DNA from: Amycolatopsis decaplanina DSM 44594
GTDB taxonomy: Bacteria; Actinomycetota; Actinomycetes; Mycobacteriales; Pseudonocardiaceae
Direction: 5' to 3'
Length of the DNA: 64,000 nt
Assembly: GCF_000342005.1 (NCBI RefSeq)
Contig: NZ_AOHO01000045.1
Coordinates: 186,001-250,000, forward strand
The notes under the pieces were generated by a model. It was not told where the DNA came from. It did no database searches and saw only the letters and a list, made by a program, of their open reading frames with translations. Made by a program: the position numbers and the translations under genes. The stretch's first letter is position 1. Each line of letters opens with the position of its first letter. This document shows positions 42,777 through 51,008 of the stretch, in pieces.

Positions 42777-43343
42777 TCAGTGAATGCGCGGACCGGTCTT
42801 GGCGGAGAAGCGGAACTCGATGGTCATCGGAAGCTCGCCGAGATCCAGCGCCTGACGCAGTCTCGGCAGGCCTTCCTCGGTGATCCGCTCGCGGATGGCG
42901 GCCAGATCGCCGTCCTGTTCGGCGCTCAGAACCACGGCCAGCACCGGCGCGTCCTGGGAGCCGCCGAGCGTGGCGTGCGCGGCGTGGACGCCGGGATAGG
43001 TCGCGATCTCCGCCGTGAACGGTTCCACCGCGGTGCTCGGGGCCAGCGCGGTCTGGCCTGTTTCCTGCTCGAAGCGCCAGGTGCGGGACTTGGGTTTGCG
43101 GACGGGCTGCGCGATGAGCCAGCGCAGCGCCAGCAGTCCGACGACCAGCGCGCCCCCGGCGACGACGTACCAGACCCATCCGGGTGGCATGGCCGTGCCG
43201 GGTACGAGTGTGGCGCCGGGGTCGAGCGGCGGGATCTTGCCGAAATGGGTGCCGACGGCGAACACGCCACCGGCGAGCAGCACGAGCCCGGTCAGCACCA
43301 GCAGGGTGCGGTTCAGCCGGGCGGGACGGTTGAGGTCGGTCAT
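42777..43343 (-). CDS. amaP: Alkaline-shock membrane anchor protein AmaP
   Basis: 188 residues with two N-terminal membrane helices (about 14-34 and 58-76) and a C-terminal cytoplasmic domain. The membrane-pair architecture and the operon context match AmaP, which anchors Asp23 at the membrane in Gram-positives. It is the last gene of a five-gene set with two Asp23/Gls24 genes. The ATG overlaps the stop of the preceding gene by 4 bp. Confidence 0.82.
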   Translation of the reverse strand: MTDLNRPARLNRTLLVLTGLVLLAGGVFAVGTHFGKIPPLDPGATLVPGTAMPPGWVWYVVAGGALVVGLLALRWLIAQPVRKPKSRTWRFEQETGQTALAPSTAVEPFTAEIATYPGVHAAHATLGGSQDAPVLAVVLSAEQDGDLAAIRERITEEGLPRLRQALDLGELPMTIEFRFSAKTGPRIH

Positions 43344-43867
43344 GACGCGCTCCTGGTGGCCTTGACCCGGACCCGCACGGCCGGGACGGTGGCGGGACCG
43401 ATCTGGGCGAGGCGGTGCTCGATGGCGGAGCGGACCGCGTCGGCGAGTCCGGCGGTGTTCGTCCGCCCGGTGGTCACCACCGAGACGATCCTGCGCCGCT
43501 TCACCTTCAGTTTCGCCGCCGAGACACCGTCCACAGTGGACGCGGCGGTACGCAGCGTCGAGCGGTAGCTGCGCCGGGACGCGCCGGAGTCAGGACCCCC
43601 TTCGAGCGGCAGCACGGTCGGCCTTCCCGGGACGATCGCGCTCAGGAGGAGCAGCAGGCCGAGCAACGCGACCCCACCGCCGGCGATCGCCGGGAGCGGA
43701 TCACTCCATCGGGTGTCGTGCAGCGCGGACGCGATGGTGTCGTAGCTGATCCAGGGCTTCTCGCCGATGATCGTCTGGACCGCGACGGCGGCGGCCAGGA
43801 CACACCCGGCGAGCACCACGAGGGCGACGAGCACGGCCGGAACGCTGCGGCGGGGGCGCCGTTTCAT
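43340..43867 (-). CDS. DUF6286-type membrane protein
   Basis: 175 residues. Two membrane helices (about 10-32 and 60-80) precede a basic cytoplasmic domain (SYRSTLRTAASTVDGVSAAK, VRSAIEHRLAQIGPATVPAV). The last part resembles an Asp23-like fold, as in DUF6286 proteins of actinobacterial Asp23 operons. It overlaps both neighbours by 4 bp, which implies tight coupling. Function is inferred only from operon context. Confidence 0.7.
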   Translation of the reverse strand: MKRRPRRSVPAVLVALVVLAGCVLAAAVAVQTIIGEKPWISYDTIASALHDTRWSDPLPAIAGGGVALLGLLLLLSAIVPGRPTVLPLEGGPDSGASRRSYRSTLRTAASTVDGVSAAKLKVKRRRIVSVVTTGRTNTAGLADAVRSAIEHRLAQIGPATVPAVRVRVKATRSAS

Positions 43868-44250
43868 CGGACCCTCCTCGTTTCGGTCTCCGCGGAATGC
43901 AGGGCCGTGACGGTGATGTCGACCCGCGCGACGGTCAGGCCCGAGAGTTCGCCGACGCGGCGGATCAGATGCTCTCGCGCGGTCTCGGTGGTGGCGCGGA
44001 CCGAAAGCGGATACTTCACCGAGAGCCGGACGTCCAAAGTGGCCGTCGAACCGGTGACGTGCGCGCTCACCTTGGCGCCCTGATCGAGGTCTTCACCGCC
44101 GACCGCGATCCCGAGTACCCGGGAGGCGGCGCCGCCGACGCCGTCGAGTTCGGTGATCGCCTGCGTGGCGATCCGCTCGACGGCGCCGCCGGCCACGGTC
44201 AGCCCGCCGCGCCCGTCCGTTCCGGGCGCGGCGGCGGTCATGGTCGTCAT
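43864..44250 (-). CDS. Asp23/Gls24-family envelope stress protein
   Basis: 128 residues. GGLTVAGGAVERIATQAITEL is the usual Asp23 start, and TLDVRLSVKYPLSVRATTET leads to LTVARVDITVTAL. This is the compact form of the family, which polymerises under the membrane during envelope or alkaline stress. It overlaps the DUF6286 gene by 4 bp. Confidence 0.85.
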   Translation of the reverse strand: MTTMTAAAPGTDGRGGLTVAGGAVERIATQAITELDGVGGAASRVLGIAVGGEDLDQGAKVSAHVTGSTATLDVRLSVKYPLSVRATTETAREHLIRRVGELSGLTVARVDITVTALHSAETETRRVR

Positions 44251-44255
44251 GGCGA

Positions 44256-44432
44256 TCAGCCCCTGTCGCGGCCGGCCAGGGCCGAAAGGTCGAGCTTGCC
44301 GTCGAGGAACCGGCCGACCAGCAGGCCGAGGACGGCCAGCACGAGCACGACGAGGAAGGCGCCGAAGCCGCCGAACGCGCCGGCCACGCCGAGCACGAGA
44401 CCGGTCAACAGGCCGAGATGGGTGGCGTTCAT
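44256..44432 (-). CDS. Small DUF2273-like membrane protein
   Basis: 58 residues, mostly one or two tightly packed hydrophobic helices (LGLLTGLVLGVAGAFGGFGA, then FLVVLVLAVLGLLVGRFLDG). Small two-helix proteins of this sort are part of AmaP/Asp23 operons. The spacing (5 bp before the next gene) supports co-expression. AAGGAG lies about 5 nt before the ATG. Confidence 0.75.
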   Translation of the reverse strand: MNATHLGLLTGLVLGVAGAFGGFGAFLVVLVLAVLGLLVGRFLDGKLDLSALAGRDRG

Positions 44433-44473
44433 GAACGTTCTCCTTGCTGTAGGGCGCGGACCGGCGCCGGTGG

Positions 44474-44938
44474 TCACTGGACGCGGGTGGATTCGGTGCT
44501 CTCGCCGGCGTCGTCGTCGCCCGGGATGTGGACGTCGGAAACGTTGATGTTGACCTCGACGACCTCGAGTCCGGTCATCTGCTCGACAGCGCCGATCACG
44601 TTGCGGCGCACGGACTTCGCGAGATCCGCGATCGCGACGCCGTATTCGACGACGATCTGCAGGTCGACCGCGGCCTGGCGCTCGCCGACCTCGACCGAGA
44701 CACCCTGCCCGGCGGACGCGGTGGCGCCCGGGATGCGCTCGCGGAGCGCGTTGAACGCCCGCACGGCGCCGCCGCCCAGCGCGTGGACGCCGGTGATCTC
44801 ACGGGTCGCGAGGCCCGCGACCTTCTGCACGACGGTGTCGGCGATCGTGGTGACGCCCTGGGTCGACACGAGTGCGCTGTTCTCGGCGGGGGCGGTGGAG
44901 TTCGAGTTCGGCTTGGCGGTGGTGGCGGTGTTCGTCAT
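44474..44938 (-). CDS. Asp23/Gls24-family envelope stress protein
   Basis: 154 residues. VSTQGVTTIADTVVQKVAGL, VEVGERQAAVDLQIVVEYGV and VVEVNINVSDVHIPG are classical Asp23 blocks. A flexible N-terminus and an acidic C-terminus flank them. First gene of the five-gene operon, so the promoter should lie in 44939-45090. GGAGAT precedes the ATG. Confidence 0.9.
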   Translation of the reverse strand: MTNTATTAKPNSNSTAPAENSALVSTQGVTTIADTVVQKVAGLATREITGVHALGGGAVRAFNALRERIPGATASAGQGVSVEVGERQAAVDLQIVVEYGVAIADLAKSVRRNVIGAVEQMTGLEVVEVNINVSDVHIPGDDDAGESTESTRVQ

Positions 44939-45093
44939 CGCGATCTCCTCGGTTCGGATTCCGTTGCCTGCGGCGGAAGTTCTTCACTTCCACACTCCAT
45001 AGACCCAGCCGCGCGGAGATCGTCACGACCCGATCGTGTGGTCTGGGTCTCATCGTTCGTGGGTATGTCTTTCGGTCTGATCTTTCGTGGCCG

Positions 45094-45255
45094 ATGAAGG
45101 CGCGGACTTTCAGCCTGTCGGTCGCGCTGGTCGCCGGATGTACGACGTCGCAAGGAAGCCGGGCCCCGGTGACCAAAGTGGACGAATCGGGACACGAGGT
45201 GGCGGCGACCCGTTCGGGGCAGTGGCCCCTGGTCTTCACGCGACTTCTCTGTTAG
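45094..45255 (+). CDS. Possible tiny lipoprotein
   Basis: 53 residues. A basic start and a short hydrophobic stretch end in a lipobox-like VALVAGC at about residue 16, followed by TTSQGSRAPVTKVDESGHEV. No convincing ribosome site precedes the ATG, and the hydrophobic core is short for an export signal. It could be a real small lipoprotein or chance. Confidence 0.3.
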   Translation: MKARTFSLSVALVAGCTTSQGSRAPVTKVDESGHEVAATRSGQWPLVFTRLLC

Positions 45256-45269
45256 GAAAGGTTCCTAAC
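45251..45269. promoter_or_regulatory. Inverted repeat immediately before the alkaline phosphatase gene
   Basis: GTTAGGAA (45251-45258) and TTCCTAAC (45262-45269) with a 3-bp spacer end 2 bp before the ATG. An operator that overlaps the transcription start of a leaderless or short-leader mRNA is the simplest reading. Confidence 0.55.
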
Positions 45270-45271
45270 TA

Positions 45272-46501
45272 ATGGGAGGCGATGTGCGCGGACGTGGTCT
45301 GGCGGCGACGACGGTTCTGGTGGTCCTGTGCGGTGGCTCGGCCGCCGTCGCGGACCCGACGATGGCGGATTCCGGGGCGCGGGCGGCGCGCAACATCATC
45401 TACATCCAGGGTGACGGCCTCGGTCTCGGCCAGCGGGACCTGCTCCGGCTGGCACTCAAGGGCAAGAACGGCAGGCTCGCGATGGACGGGCTCGCGGCCA
45501 CCGGTCTCGTGCGGACGTCGTCGGACGACCCCGACGAGATCGTCACCGATTCGGCCGCGGCGGCCACCGCCCTCGCGACCGGGCACAAGACGCGCAACGG
45601 CGCCGTCGGGATGGACGCCCACGGGCGTCCGCTGGAGACGATCCTCGAACGGGCGAAACGGGCGGGGAAGTCGACCGGCCTGGTCACCACCGCGCAGGTG
45701 ACAGGCGCGTCGCCGGCGGCCTTCGCGGCGCACGTGCCCAGCCGGGACTCGCAAAGCGACATCGCGAAGCAGTACATCGAGAACAGCCGTCCCGACGTCC
45801 TGCTCGGCGGTGGTGAGGACTGGTGGTACCCGAAGGGGAACCCCGGGCTCTGGCCGGACAAACCGGGGGAGGAGAGCCGCAGCCCCTACGGCAACCTGGT
45901 CGAACGCGCGCAACGAACGGGCTACACCTACGTACGCGACGGCGACGAACTGCGGAACACGCGGGCGAACCGGATCCTCGGCCTGTTCGCGAACGAGGAC
46001 ATGGTCGACTACGGCCCGGACGGCGTCGGGAAGTACGCGCCGCGGGTGCCGCTCCAGCAGATGGCGCGCAAAGCGCTGGACACACTGTCGAAGAACCCGC
46101 GCGGCTTCTTCCTCTTCCTGGAGGAGGAAGGAACCGACGGGATGTCGCACGAGAACAACGCGCACGGCGTGATCGACGCGGGCCGCGCTCTCGACGCCAC
46201 CGTCGCCGAGGTCATGCGGTTCGTCCGCACTCACCCCGGCACGCTGGTGATCATCGGCGGCGACCACGAGACCGGCGGGTTGAGCATCGAGAACCACGAC
46301 GCCTCCGACACCGGCCCTGACCAGGACGGTCCCTTCGATGTACCGGGCTCGAAGCTCCAGTTCACTGTGGACTGGACGACACACGACCACACCGGCGCCG
46401 ACACCCCGGTCACCGCCGAAGGACCCGGCTCCACCCGGCTGGGCGGCACGGTCGAGAACACCGACGTCCACTGGGTGATGCGGGAGGCAAGCGGCCTCTG
46501 A
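45272..46501 (+). CDS. phoA: Secreted alkaline phosphatase
   Basis: 409 residues with a signal peptide (AATTVLVVLCGGSAAVA). IIYIQGDGLG supplies the first metal Asp (48). The nucleophile is Ser94 in VTDSAAAATALATGHKT. LFLEEEGTDGMSHENNAHG and IIGGDHETGG provide the remaining zinc/magnesium ligands. It hydrolyses phosphomonoesters outside the cell. The ATG at 45272 has no ribosome site, and a GTG at 45284 would be only 3 nt from GGAGG. Confidence 0.92.
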   Translation: MGGDVRGRGLAATTVLVVLCGGSAAVADPTMADSGARAARNIIYIQGDGLGLGQRDLLRLALKGKNGRLAMDGLAATGLVRTSSDDPDEIVTDSAAAATALATGHKTRNGAVGMDAHGRPLETILERAKRAGKSTGLVTTAQVTGASPAAFAAHVPSRDSQSDIAKQYIENSRPDVLLGGGEDWWYPKGNPGLWPDKPGEESRSPYGNLVERAQRTGYTYVRDGDELRNTRANRILGLFANEDMVDYGPDGVGKYAPRVPLQQMARKALDTLSKNPRGFFLFLEEEGTDGMSHENNAHGVIDAGRALDATVAEVMRFVRTHPGTLVIIGGDHETGGLSIENHDASDTGPDQDGPFDVPGSKLQFTVDWTTHDHTGADTPVTAEGPGSTRLGGTVENTDVHWVMREASGL

Positions 46502-46510
46502 GCCGGAAAA

Positions 46511-46536
46511 GGCCACCTCCTGCGACGGAGGTCGCC
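46511..46536. terminator. Terminator between convergent phosphatase and PdtaR genes
   Basis: GGCCACCTCC and GGAGGTCGCC, with a 6-nt loop and one internal mismatch, lie 10 bp after the phosphatase stop and 15 bp before the end of pdtaR. Confidence 0.65.
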
Positions 46537-46551
46537 TCGACGGGGCTTTGG

Positions 46552-47163
46552 TCAGCCGATGCTCTCGACGACGGCCTCGGCGACCGCCTTCATCGTGGTC
46601 CGGCGGTCCATCGCGGTGCGCTGTATCCACCGGAACGCGTCCGGCTCGGTGAGCCCCTGACGGCTCATCAGCAGCCCCTTGGCGCGGTCGATGACCTTAC
46701 GCGTCTCGAGCCGGTCCGTGAGGCCCGCGACCTCGGACTCGAGGGCCTGGAGTTCGGCGAACCGGCTCACGGCCAGCTCGATGGCGGGCACCAGGTCGCG
46801 CTTGGCGAACGGCTTGACCAGGTACGCCATCGTGCCCGCGTCCCTGGCCCGCTCGACGAGGTCGCGCTGACTGAACGCGGTCAGGATGACGACCGGCGCG
46901 ATCCGGTCGCCAGTGATCTTGGAGGCGGCCTCGATACCGTCGAGCTTCGGCATCTTGACGTCGAGAATCACCAGGTCAGGCTTCAACTCGGTGGCCAGGT
47001 TGATGGCCTGCTCGCCATCACCGGCCTCGCCGACCACCTCGTAGCCCTCTTCGCGGAGCATCTCGACGAGGTCCAAACGGATGAGGGCCTCGTCTTCGGC
47101 CACGAGCACCCGCCGCTGGGGTGCGGCGACGGCACCATTGGCCTCGGCAGCCTGCTCGGTCAC
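46552..47163 (-). CDS. pdtaR: ANTAR-domain response regulator PdtaR
   Basis: 203 residues. The receiver domain (about 17-135) has VLVAEDEALIRLDLVEML, phosphoacceptor Asp in DLVILDVKMPKLDG, and the Lys of YLVKPF. The C-terminal ANTAR domain (about 140-200) has RKVIDRAKGLLMSRQGLTEP and AFRWIQRTAMDRRTTMKAVA. ANTAR proteins bind twin hairpins in RNA and prevent termination. The mycobacterial homologue works with the PdtaS kinase. An AGGAGG site precedes the GTG start. Confidence 0.95.
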   Translation of the reverse strand: MTEQAAEANGAVAAPQRRVLVAEDEALIRLDLVEMLREEGYEVVGEAGDGEQAINLATELKPDLVILDVKMPKLDGIEAASKITGDRIAPVVILTAFSQRDLVERARDAGTMAYLVKPFAKRDLVPAIELAVSRFAELQALESEVAGLTDRLETRKVIDRAKGLLMSRQGLTEPDAFRWIQRTAMDRRTTMKAVAEAVVESIG

Positions 47164-47336
47164 CGGGGTCCTCCTGAAGGTCGTCGGGCAGTTCGGCTCG
47201 CGGGCTGTCCGCGAACCTGAAGCCTACCGGGAACGATCCAGTCGGCTAGATGGCGTTCACCACGTCAGACGGTCGTCACACTCCCGGGCCCGGCGGAAGG
47301 CGCGCTCCCGCGATCCCGTAAAGTTCTCCAGGCACC

Positions 47337-47410
47337 GCCCCCGTAGCCCAACTGGCAGAGGCAACGGATTCAAAACCCGTCCAGTGTGAGTTCGAATCTC
47401 ACCGGGGGCA
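47337..47410 (+). tRNA. tRNA with CAA anticodon (Leu by anticodon), short variable loop
   Basis: A 74-nt cloverleaf. Acceptor GCCCCCG (47337-47343) pairs with CGGGGGC (47403-47409), with discriminator A. The D stem is GCC/GGC and the T arm is GTGAG-TTCGAAT-CTCAC. The anticodon loop TTCAAAA holds CAA at 47371-47373, which reads UUG. The anticodon stem has one A-C mismatch (47368/47376). The variable loop is only 5 nt, although leucine tRNAs normally have a long class II arm. The CCA is not encoded. It follows pdtaR divergently and marks the edge of the accessory region. Confidence 0.85.
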
Positions 47411-47599
47411 CTCGCAGGATGCACATTCGTTCCCACCTGCGCAGCTTTGCTGCGAAGCGGTTCGCCGATGGAAGTGATCAAGGCTGGATCGGCTGGCAGG
47501 GTTGCCCATGTGAGGTCGTCTGTCTGTGTCGAGTCTTGTCTCAGAAGACGTTGCGTCTGCGTGTTTCAGGTCCTTCGTGGTCGTCGCCCAAGGTCGGCT

Positions 47600-47814
47600 G
47601 CACAGAGATCCTCGCCGACCTGGTGATCGTCCTCGCGCTGATCCCGGCGGCGATCTCCTGCTCCGTCATCGCCGGTGTCGATCCCAGCGTCGGGCTGTTC
47701 GCGTCGTACACCATGGCGGTCGTGATCTCGATACCACAGTCATTCTGGGGGCCTGCGTGGCAGAACTCGATGTGGTTCTTCCTCACTCTGAGGCCGCTGA
47801 AATGTTCGCAGTAG
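47600..47814 (+). pseudogene. SulP-type anion transporter fragment
   Basis: The frame reads EILADLVIVLALIPAAISCS, then VIAGVDPSVGLFASYTMAVV, the characteristic first two helices of SulP transporters. The reading then degenerates, and the remaining 450 or so residues are absent. A second remnant in another frame follows (FAVAVLTG near 47800). It lies 190 bp after the tRNA and probably records insertion and deletion at the tRNA. Nothing else identifiable lies between the tRNA and 47971. Confidence 0.6.
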
Positions 47815-47971
47815 CTGTGCTGACGGGGGCTGTTCGGTTACCGCCTGGCCGACACCGGGGCTACCAGCCGAACGGCGAAAGCTTGCCATTGGCTGAGTAG
47901 GTGGCCCCGTCGGAATCGTCGTCCGGGAGCCGCCAATCCGGTACGGGTACCACTGAAGGAGGTTTGAGCTG

Positions 47972-50656
47972 TCAGATGCTTCCGCAGCACTGGCGGATGA
48001 CGTCCTCGGTCAGCGGCCCGCCCGGTCGGTGCATTACCACCTCCCGCAGTTCGGTGGAGCGCGCCGTACTTTGAAGGTTCTCTGGGAAGGTTTCGGAGCA
48101 CCACAACGGTTCGATGATTCCTCGTACGCAAGCTGGATCTCTCTGCAACACGTCGGCGACCGCGGGCCAGCGATGCCGCAGGATCGTCCACAGGGCGAGA
48201 GAGTCGATGTCGACCGCGACACCTTCCAGTGTCCGGACGGCTCGCAGGATCGTGTAGTTGTTGAGGAAGAGTTTGATACTACGGGGGTTCGGCGGCAGCA
48301 GCGGAGCGAACTTGCGGAGGATGTGTTCGCGCTGGGTACGGACAGCACTGCCCGTCAACGCCTGGGTGGCATCGACGGCCACGGCGTCGCGGAGCTCAGG
48401 GCTCATCGCTGCGAGAGTGCCGACGACGGCTTGTTCGTCGCTACCGGCATCGCTGATGCGTTCCTTCGCTTCTTCGACGTCACGCCATCTCACAGCGTCG
48501 GGTTTGCCCGGCCGGAGGAGCTTGCCGAGAAACCGTTGTTGTGCGGTGGCGCTCAAGGCGGGCATCGGCACTGTGAGCTGGAAAAGCTTGTCCAGGAACT
48601 GGTAGCCGAGCGAATCGGTCGGACCGTACTCGGCGTCATAGGCTCTGCGCAGCCAAGTACCGTCGGCGGCGATGACGAAGTACGCTGCGGACGGCTGCGT
48701 CCCAGTTGGGTCGTGCATTCGTGGCGCGTCCCGGACCAGGGTCTGGATCGCTTCCAGCAATTCGACCACCTGGGCATCCTTGCAGCGGTCGAGGTCGTCG
48801 ATCAGGAACACCACCGGTTTGCGTGATCGGCGTAGGAGCCAGTCGAAGTGTTCGGTGACTCTGCCCATCGGGTTGGTGTCCGACTGCTCGAACAGCCGGG
48901 CACCGCGAACCGACCCCCACAGCAGCATCCGTGCGGCGAACCTGGCTCCTGCCCACAGGAAGCCGATCGCGGTGATGACCGGCGCGGTGACCTTGAGGAC
49001 CTCCGAGAACTGCCCCGCTCCGCCGATTCCCGCCCTGACGGCCAGCGCCAAACCGCCGGCAATGACCACGAGCATGATTAACGCCAGCAGGTAGGGTGCA
49101 CCTGATCGGCGGGCCCGCTCCGCTGTTTCGGCAAGGCGGAAGCAAACTCGTCGTAGCCACTTGCTGTCCGCCACTACGTGTCTGCGCAGAGTTGTGAGAA
49201 GCGACCACCATGGAGGCGACAACCGTGACTGCTGCCAGGCGTCGTGCCGGACGACCAGGTATCCGCCTTCGGTCAGCCTTCGCCCGAGAAAGTTCATCAG
49301 GGTGCTTTTACCCGACCCCCAAGCGCCGTCCAGGTGGATCAGCAGCGATGATCGCGGTTCCCGCGCCCGGGTTTCGTCGAGCCGTCGAGCCAGAACGGCG
49401 GCCAGCGCGTCCCGTTTGAGCAGGTCGACCTCGGCCGGGGTGTCGGTGGACCATTCGACTTCGACCGCGACCCGGTCTTCCAGTACGTCGGCCATCCGGC
49501 CGAACTGATCGGCGGTGTCTTCGTCGAGGCGCTGTTGCACGGCCTCGCGGACAAGCCGGTGCATTTGCAGTGTCCCGTTGCGGTGGTCGATCTTGAGCAT
49601 CGAGTACCGGTTGATTTCGCGCAAGGCGCGGCCCTGGGCGATCGGATCGGTGAGCACACGTTCGAGAGCGGGAGCAACCTCGATGGTCGGCACGAGCTTG
49701 AGATCCGCTCGGCTGACCCATGTGGACTCGAAGAACGACAGCAGTCCCAGGAGCGCCGCGGCGCCGGGATGTCTGTCGGCCAAGGTCTGCAACGGAATAC
49801 TCCAGAACGCGGCGAGATCGGCGTGGGCACTCCTATCTGCCGACAGCAGCTCTTGGACCGCGTTTTCCAACATGGGCAGGTACGTCTCGGGAGTGTCACC
49901 GGTGACCGCCATCCACGCCGCCGCTTGCTCCACCGCCAAAGGCAGATCACCCACCGCTGCAGCGACCCGGTGGGCCTCATCGTCGGTCAGAGCGGGGTGT
50001 CGCTTGGTGATAAGCCGCACGCTCTCCTGTCTCGTGAAGACATCGACCGGGAAGTCGTTGGCCGGCGGGTCCGGGTTCCGCGAGGTGACCAAGAATCTAC
50101 CTCTGGACCCGCCCGGGATGTAGGGGGAGATGTCCGCAAAGCTCGACGCACCGTCGAAAATCAGGAGCCACCGGTGCACCGGCGTACCGGCTGACAGGGA
50201 ATGGACCGCCGACTCGGCGTCACTGCCCACTGCCAGTGTGCGGGCGAGTTCGGCGAATGATGCCCGCAGCGAACCGACGTCCGATGCTGAGATCCACCAG
50301 ACCAGTTCATAATCGTGAGAGTGGCGATACACGTACTCGAGAACGAGCTGTGTCTTGCCGATCCCGCCCATGCCGGTCACGTAGAGCCCACGTCGTGTTC
50401 CACGGGACAACAGGGCTTCCATGCGGTCCAACTCGGCCTCGCGCCCTACGAAGAACGGGTTCCTGGCCGGGGCTCCGGTCCAGAACCGTGGCAGGTTGAA
50501 CTGCGATCCGGCCGTGCCGCCATCCTTTGTCGTCACAGCCCACCCATCTGATCCGGCAAAGTCCACCTGCAGACCAGGGTTACAGGAAGGCCTCGGGAAC
50601 ACCACGACGACTCCACGAGGCTCACATGAGCCGCCTCTCTCCACCGCATTCGTCAC
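47972..50656 (-). CDS. Dual-NTPase fusion protein: NB-ARC (STAND) domain plus membrane-inserted KAP NTPase domain
   Basis: 894 residues. The N-terminal NB-ARC-like module starts at NPFFVGREAELDRMEALLS, with Walker A GMGGIGKT (95-102), Walker B WLLIFDGA (163-170), GDLPLAVEQAAAWM (236-249) and a winged-helix-like region ending HRLVREAVQQRL (366-377). A KAP P-loop domain follows: Walker A GAWGSGKST (444-452), two membrane helices (about 521-541 and 556-575) and Walker B VVFLIDDLDRC (615-625). The first half resembles the ATPase of FxSxx-COOH peptide-system TPR proteins, but the TPRs are replaced by the KAP module. Both architectures are used in prokaryotic immune sensors, and a defence role is inferred. 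The start is uncertain (GTG 50566 or 50536 also possible). Confidence 0.8.
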   Translation of the reverse strand: MTNAVERGGSCEPRGVVVVFPRPSCNPGLQVDFAGSDGWAVTTKDGGTAGSQFNLPRFWTGAPARNPFFVGREAELDRMEALLSRGTRRGLYVTGMGGIGKTQLVLEYVYRHSHDYELVWWISASDVGSLRASFAELARTLAVGSDAESAVHSLSAGTPVHRWLLIFDGASSFADISPYIPGGSRGRFLVTSRNPDPPANDFPVDVFTRQESVRLITKRHPALTDDEAHRVAAAVGDLPLAVEQAAAWMAVTGDTPETYLPMLENAVQELLSADRSAHADLAAFWSIPLQTLADRHPGAAALLGLLSFFESTWVSRADLKLVPTIEVAPALERVLTDPIAQGRALREINRYSMLKIDHRNGTLQMHRLVREAVQQRLDEDTADQFGRMADVLEDRVAVEVEWSTDTPAEVDLLKRDALAAVLARRLDETRAREPRSSLLIHLDGAWGSGKSTLMNFLGRRLTEGGYLVVRHDAWQQSRLSPPWWSLLTTLRRHVVADSKWLRRVCFRLAETAERARRSGAPYLLALIMLVVIAGGLALAVRAGIGGAGQFSEVLKVTAPVITAIGFLWAGARFAARMLLWGSVRGARLFEQSDTNPMGRVTEHFDWLLRRSRKPVVFLIDDLDRCKDAQVVELLEAIQTLVRDAPRMHDPTGTQPSAAYFVIAADGTWLRRAYDAEYGPTDSLGYQFLDKLFQLTVPMPALSATAQQRFLGKLLRPGKPDAVRWRDVEEAKERISDAGSDEQAVVGTLAAMSPELRDAVAVDATQALTGSAVRTQREHILRKFAPLLPPNPRSIKLFLNNYTILRAVRTLEGVAVDIDSLALWTILRHRWPAVADVLQRDPACVRGIIEPLWCSETFPENLQSTARSTELREVVMHRPGGPLTEDVIRQCCGSI

Positions 50657-50687
50657 ACCTCACCGCTCGAACTTCCAGACCGATACT

Positions 50688-51008
50688 TCAAGAGTCGACC
50701 ATAATGGCGGAGACATTACCGGCCAGGCCGTCTCCGATAGGCGGGAGATGCGAAACGGGGACCCGACGAGATTGCATACCGCCTATCTCCACGATGTCTC
50801 TGTCTAGGTGTAGCTCTTGGGGACGTCCAGGGGGCAGGTTCGTCTCGTTGCCGGCCAGGTCGGGTGGCGAAAATGTATAAATTTTGACAATAAGCATCGT
50901 TCCTGTGTCGGTCGCGCGTGCTGGCGAATTAATCGGCAAAACTTGATGATCGGTGCCCGGTAAGAGAATGTCCTTGAAAGAAATTCTCTTAACCTGCACT
51001 GATTTCAT
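50688..51008 (-). CDS. Hypothetical protein in the lower-GC stretch upstream of the NTPase gene
   Basis: About 106 residues from an internal ATG (MKSVQVKRISFKDILLPGTD). The frame stays open for 129 codons through AT-richer DNA where random open frames are rare. Hydrophobic and acidic residues are balanced (LIVKIYTFSPPDLAGNETNL, LDRDIVEIGG). No family is recognised and no ribosome site is evident. It lies 31 bp before the NTPase start, so it could be the first gene of a two-gene unit. Confidence 0.3.
   Translation of the reverse strand: MKSVQVKRISFKDILLPGTDHQVLPINSPARATDTGTMLIVKIYTFSPPDLAGNETNLPPGRPQELHLDRDIVEIGGMQSRRVPVSHLPPIGDGLAGNVSAIMVDS

Noticed and set aside
47972..50656. A full FxSxx-COOH cyclophane peptide system around the NB-ARC protein
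   Set aside because: The NB-ARC part resembles the ATPase of those systems, but there is no radical SAM gene and no peptide ending in F-x-S-x-x nearby.
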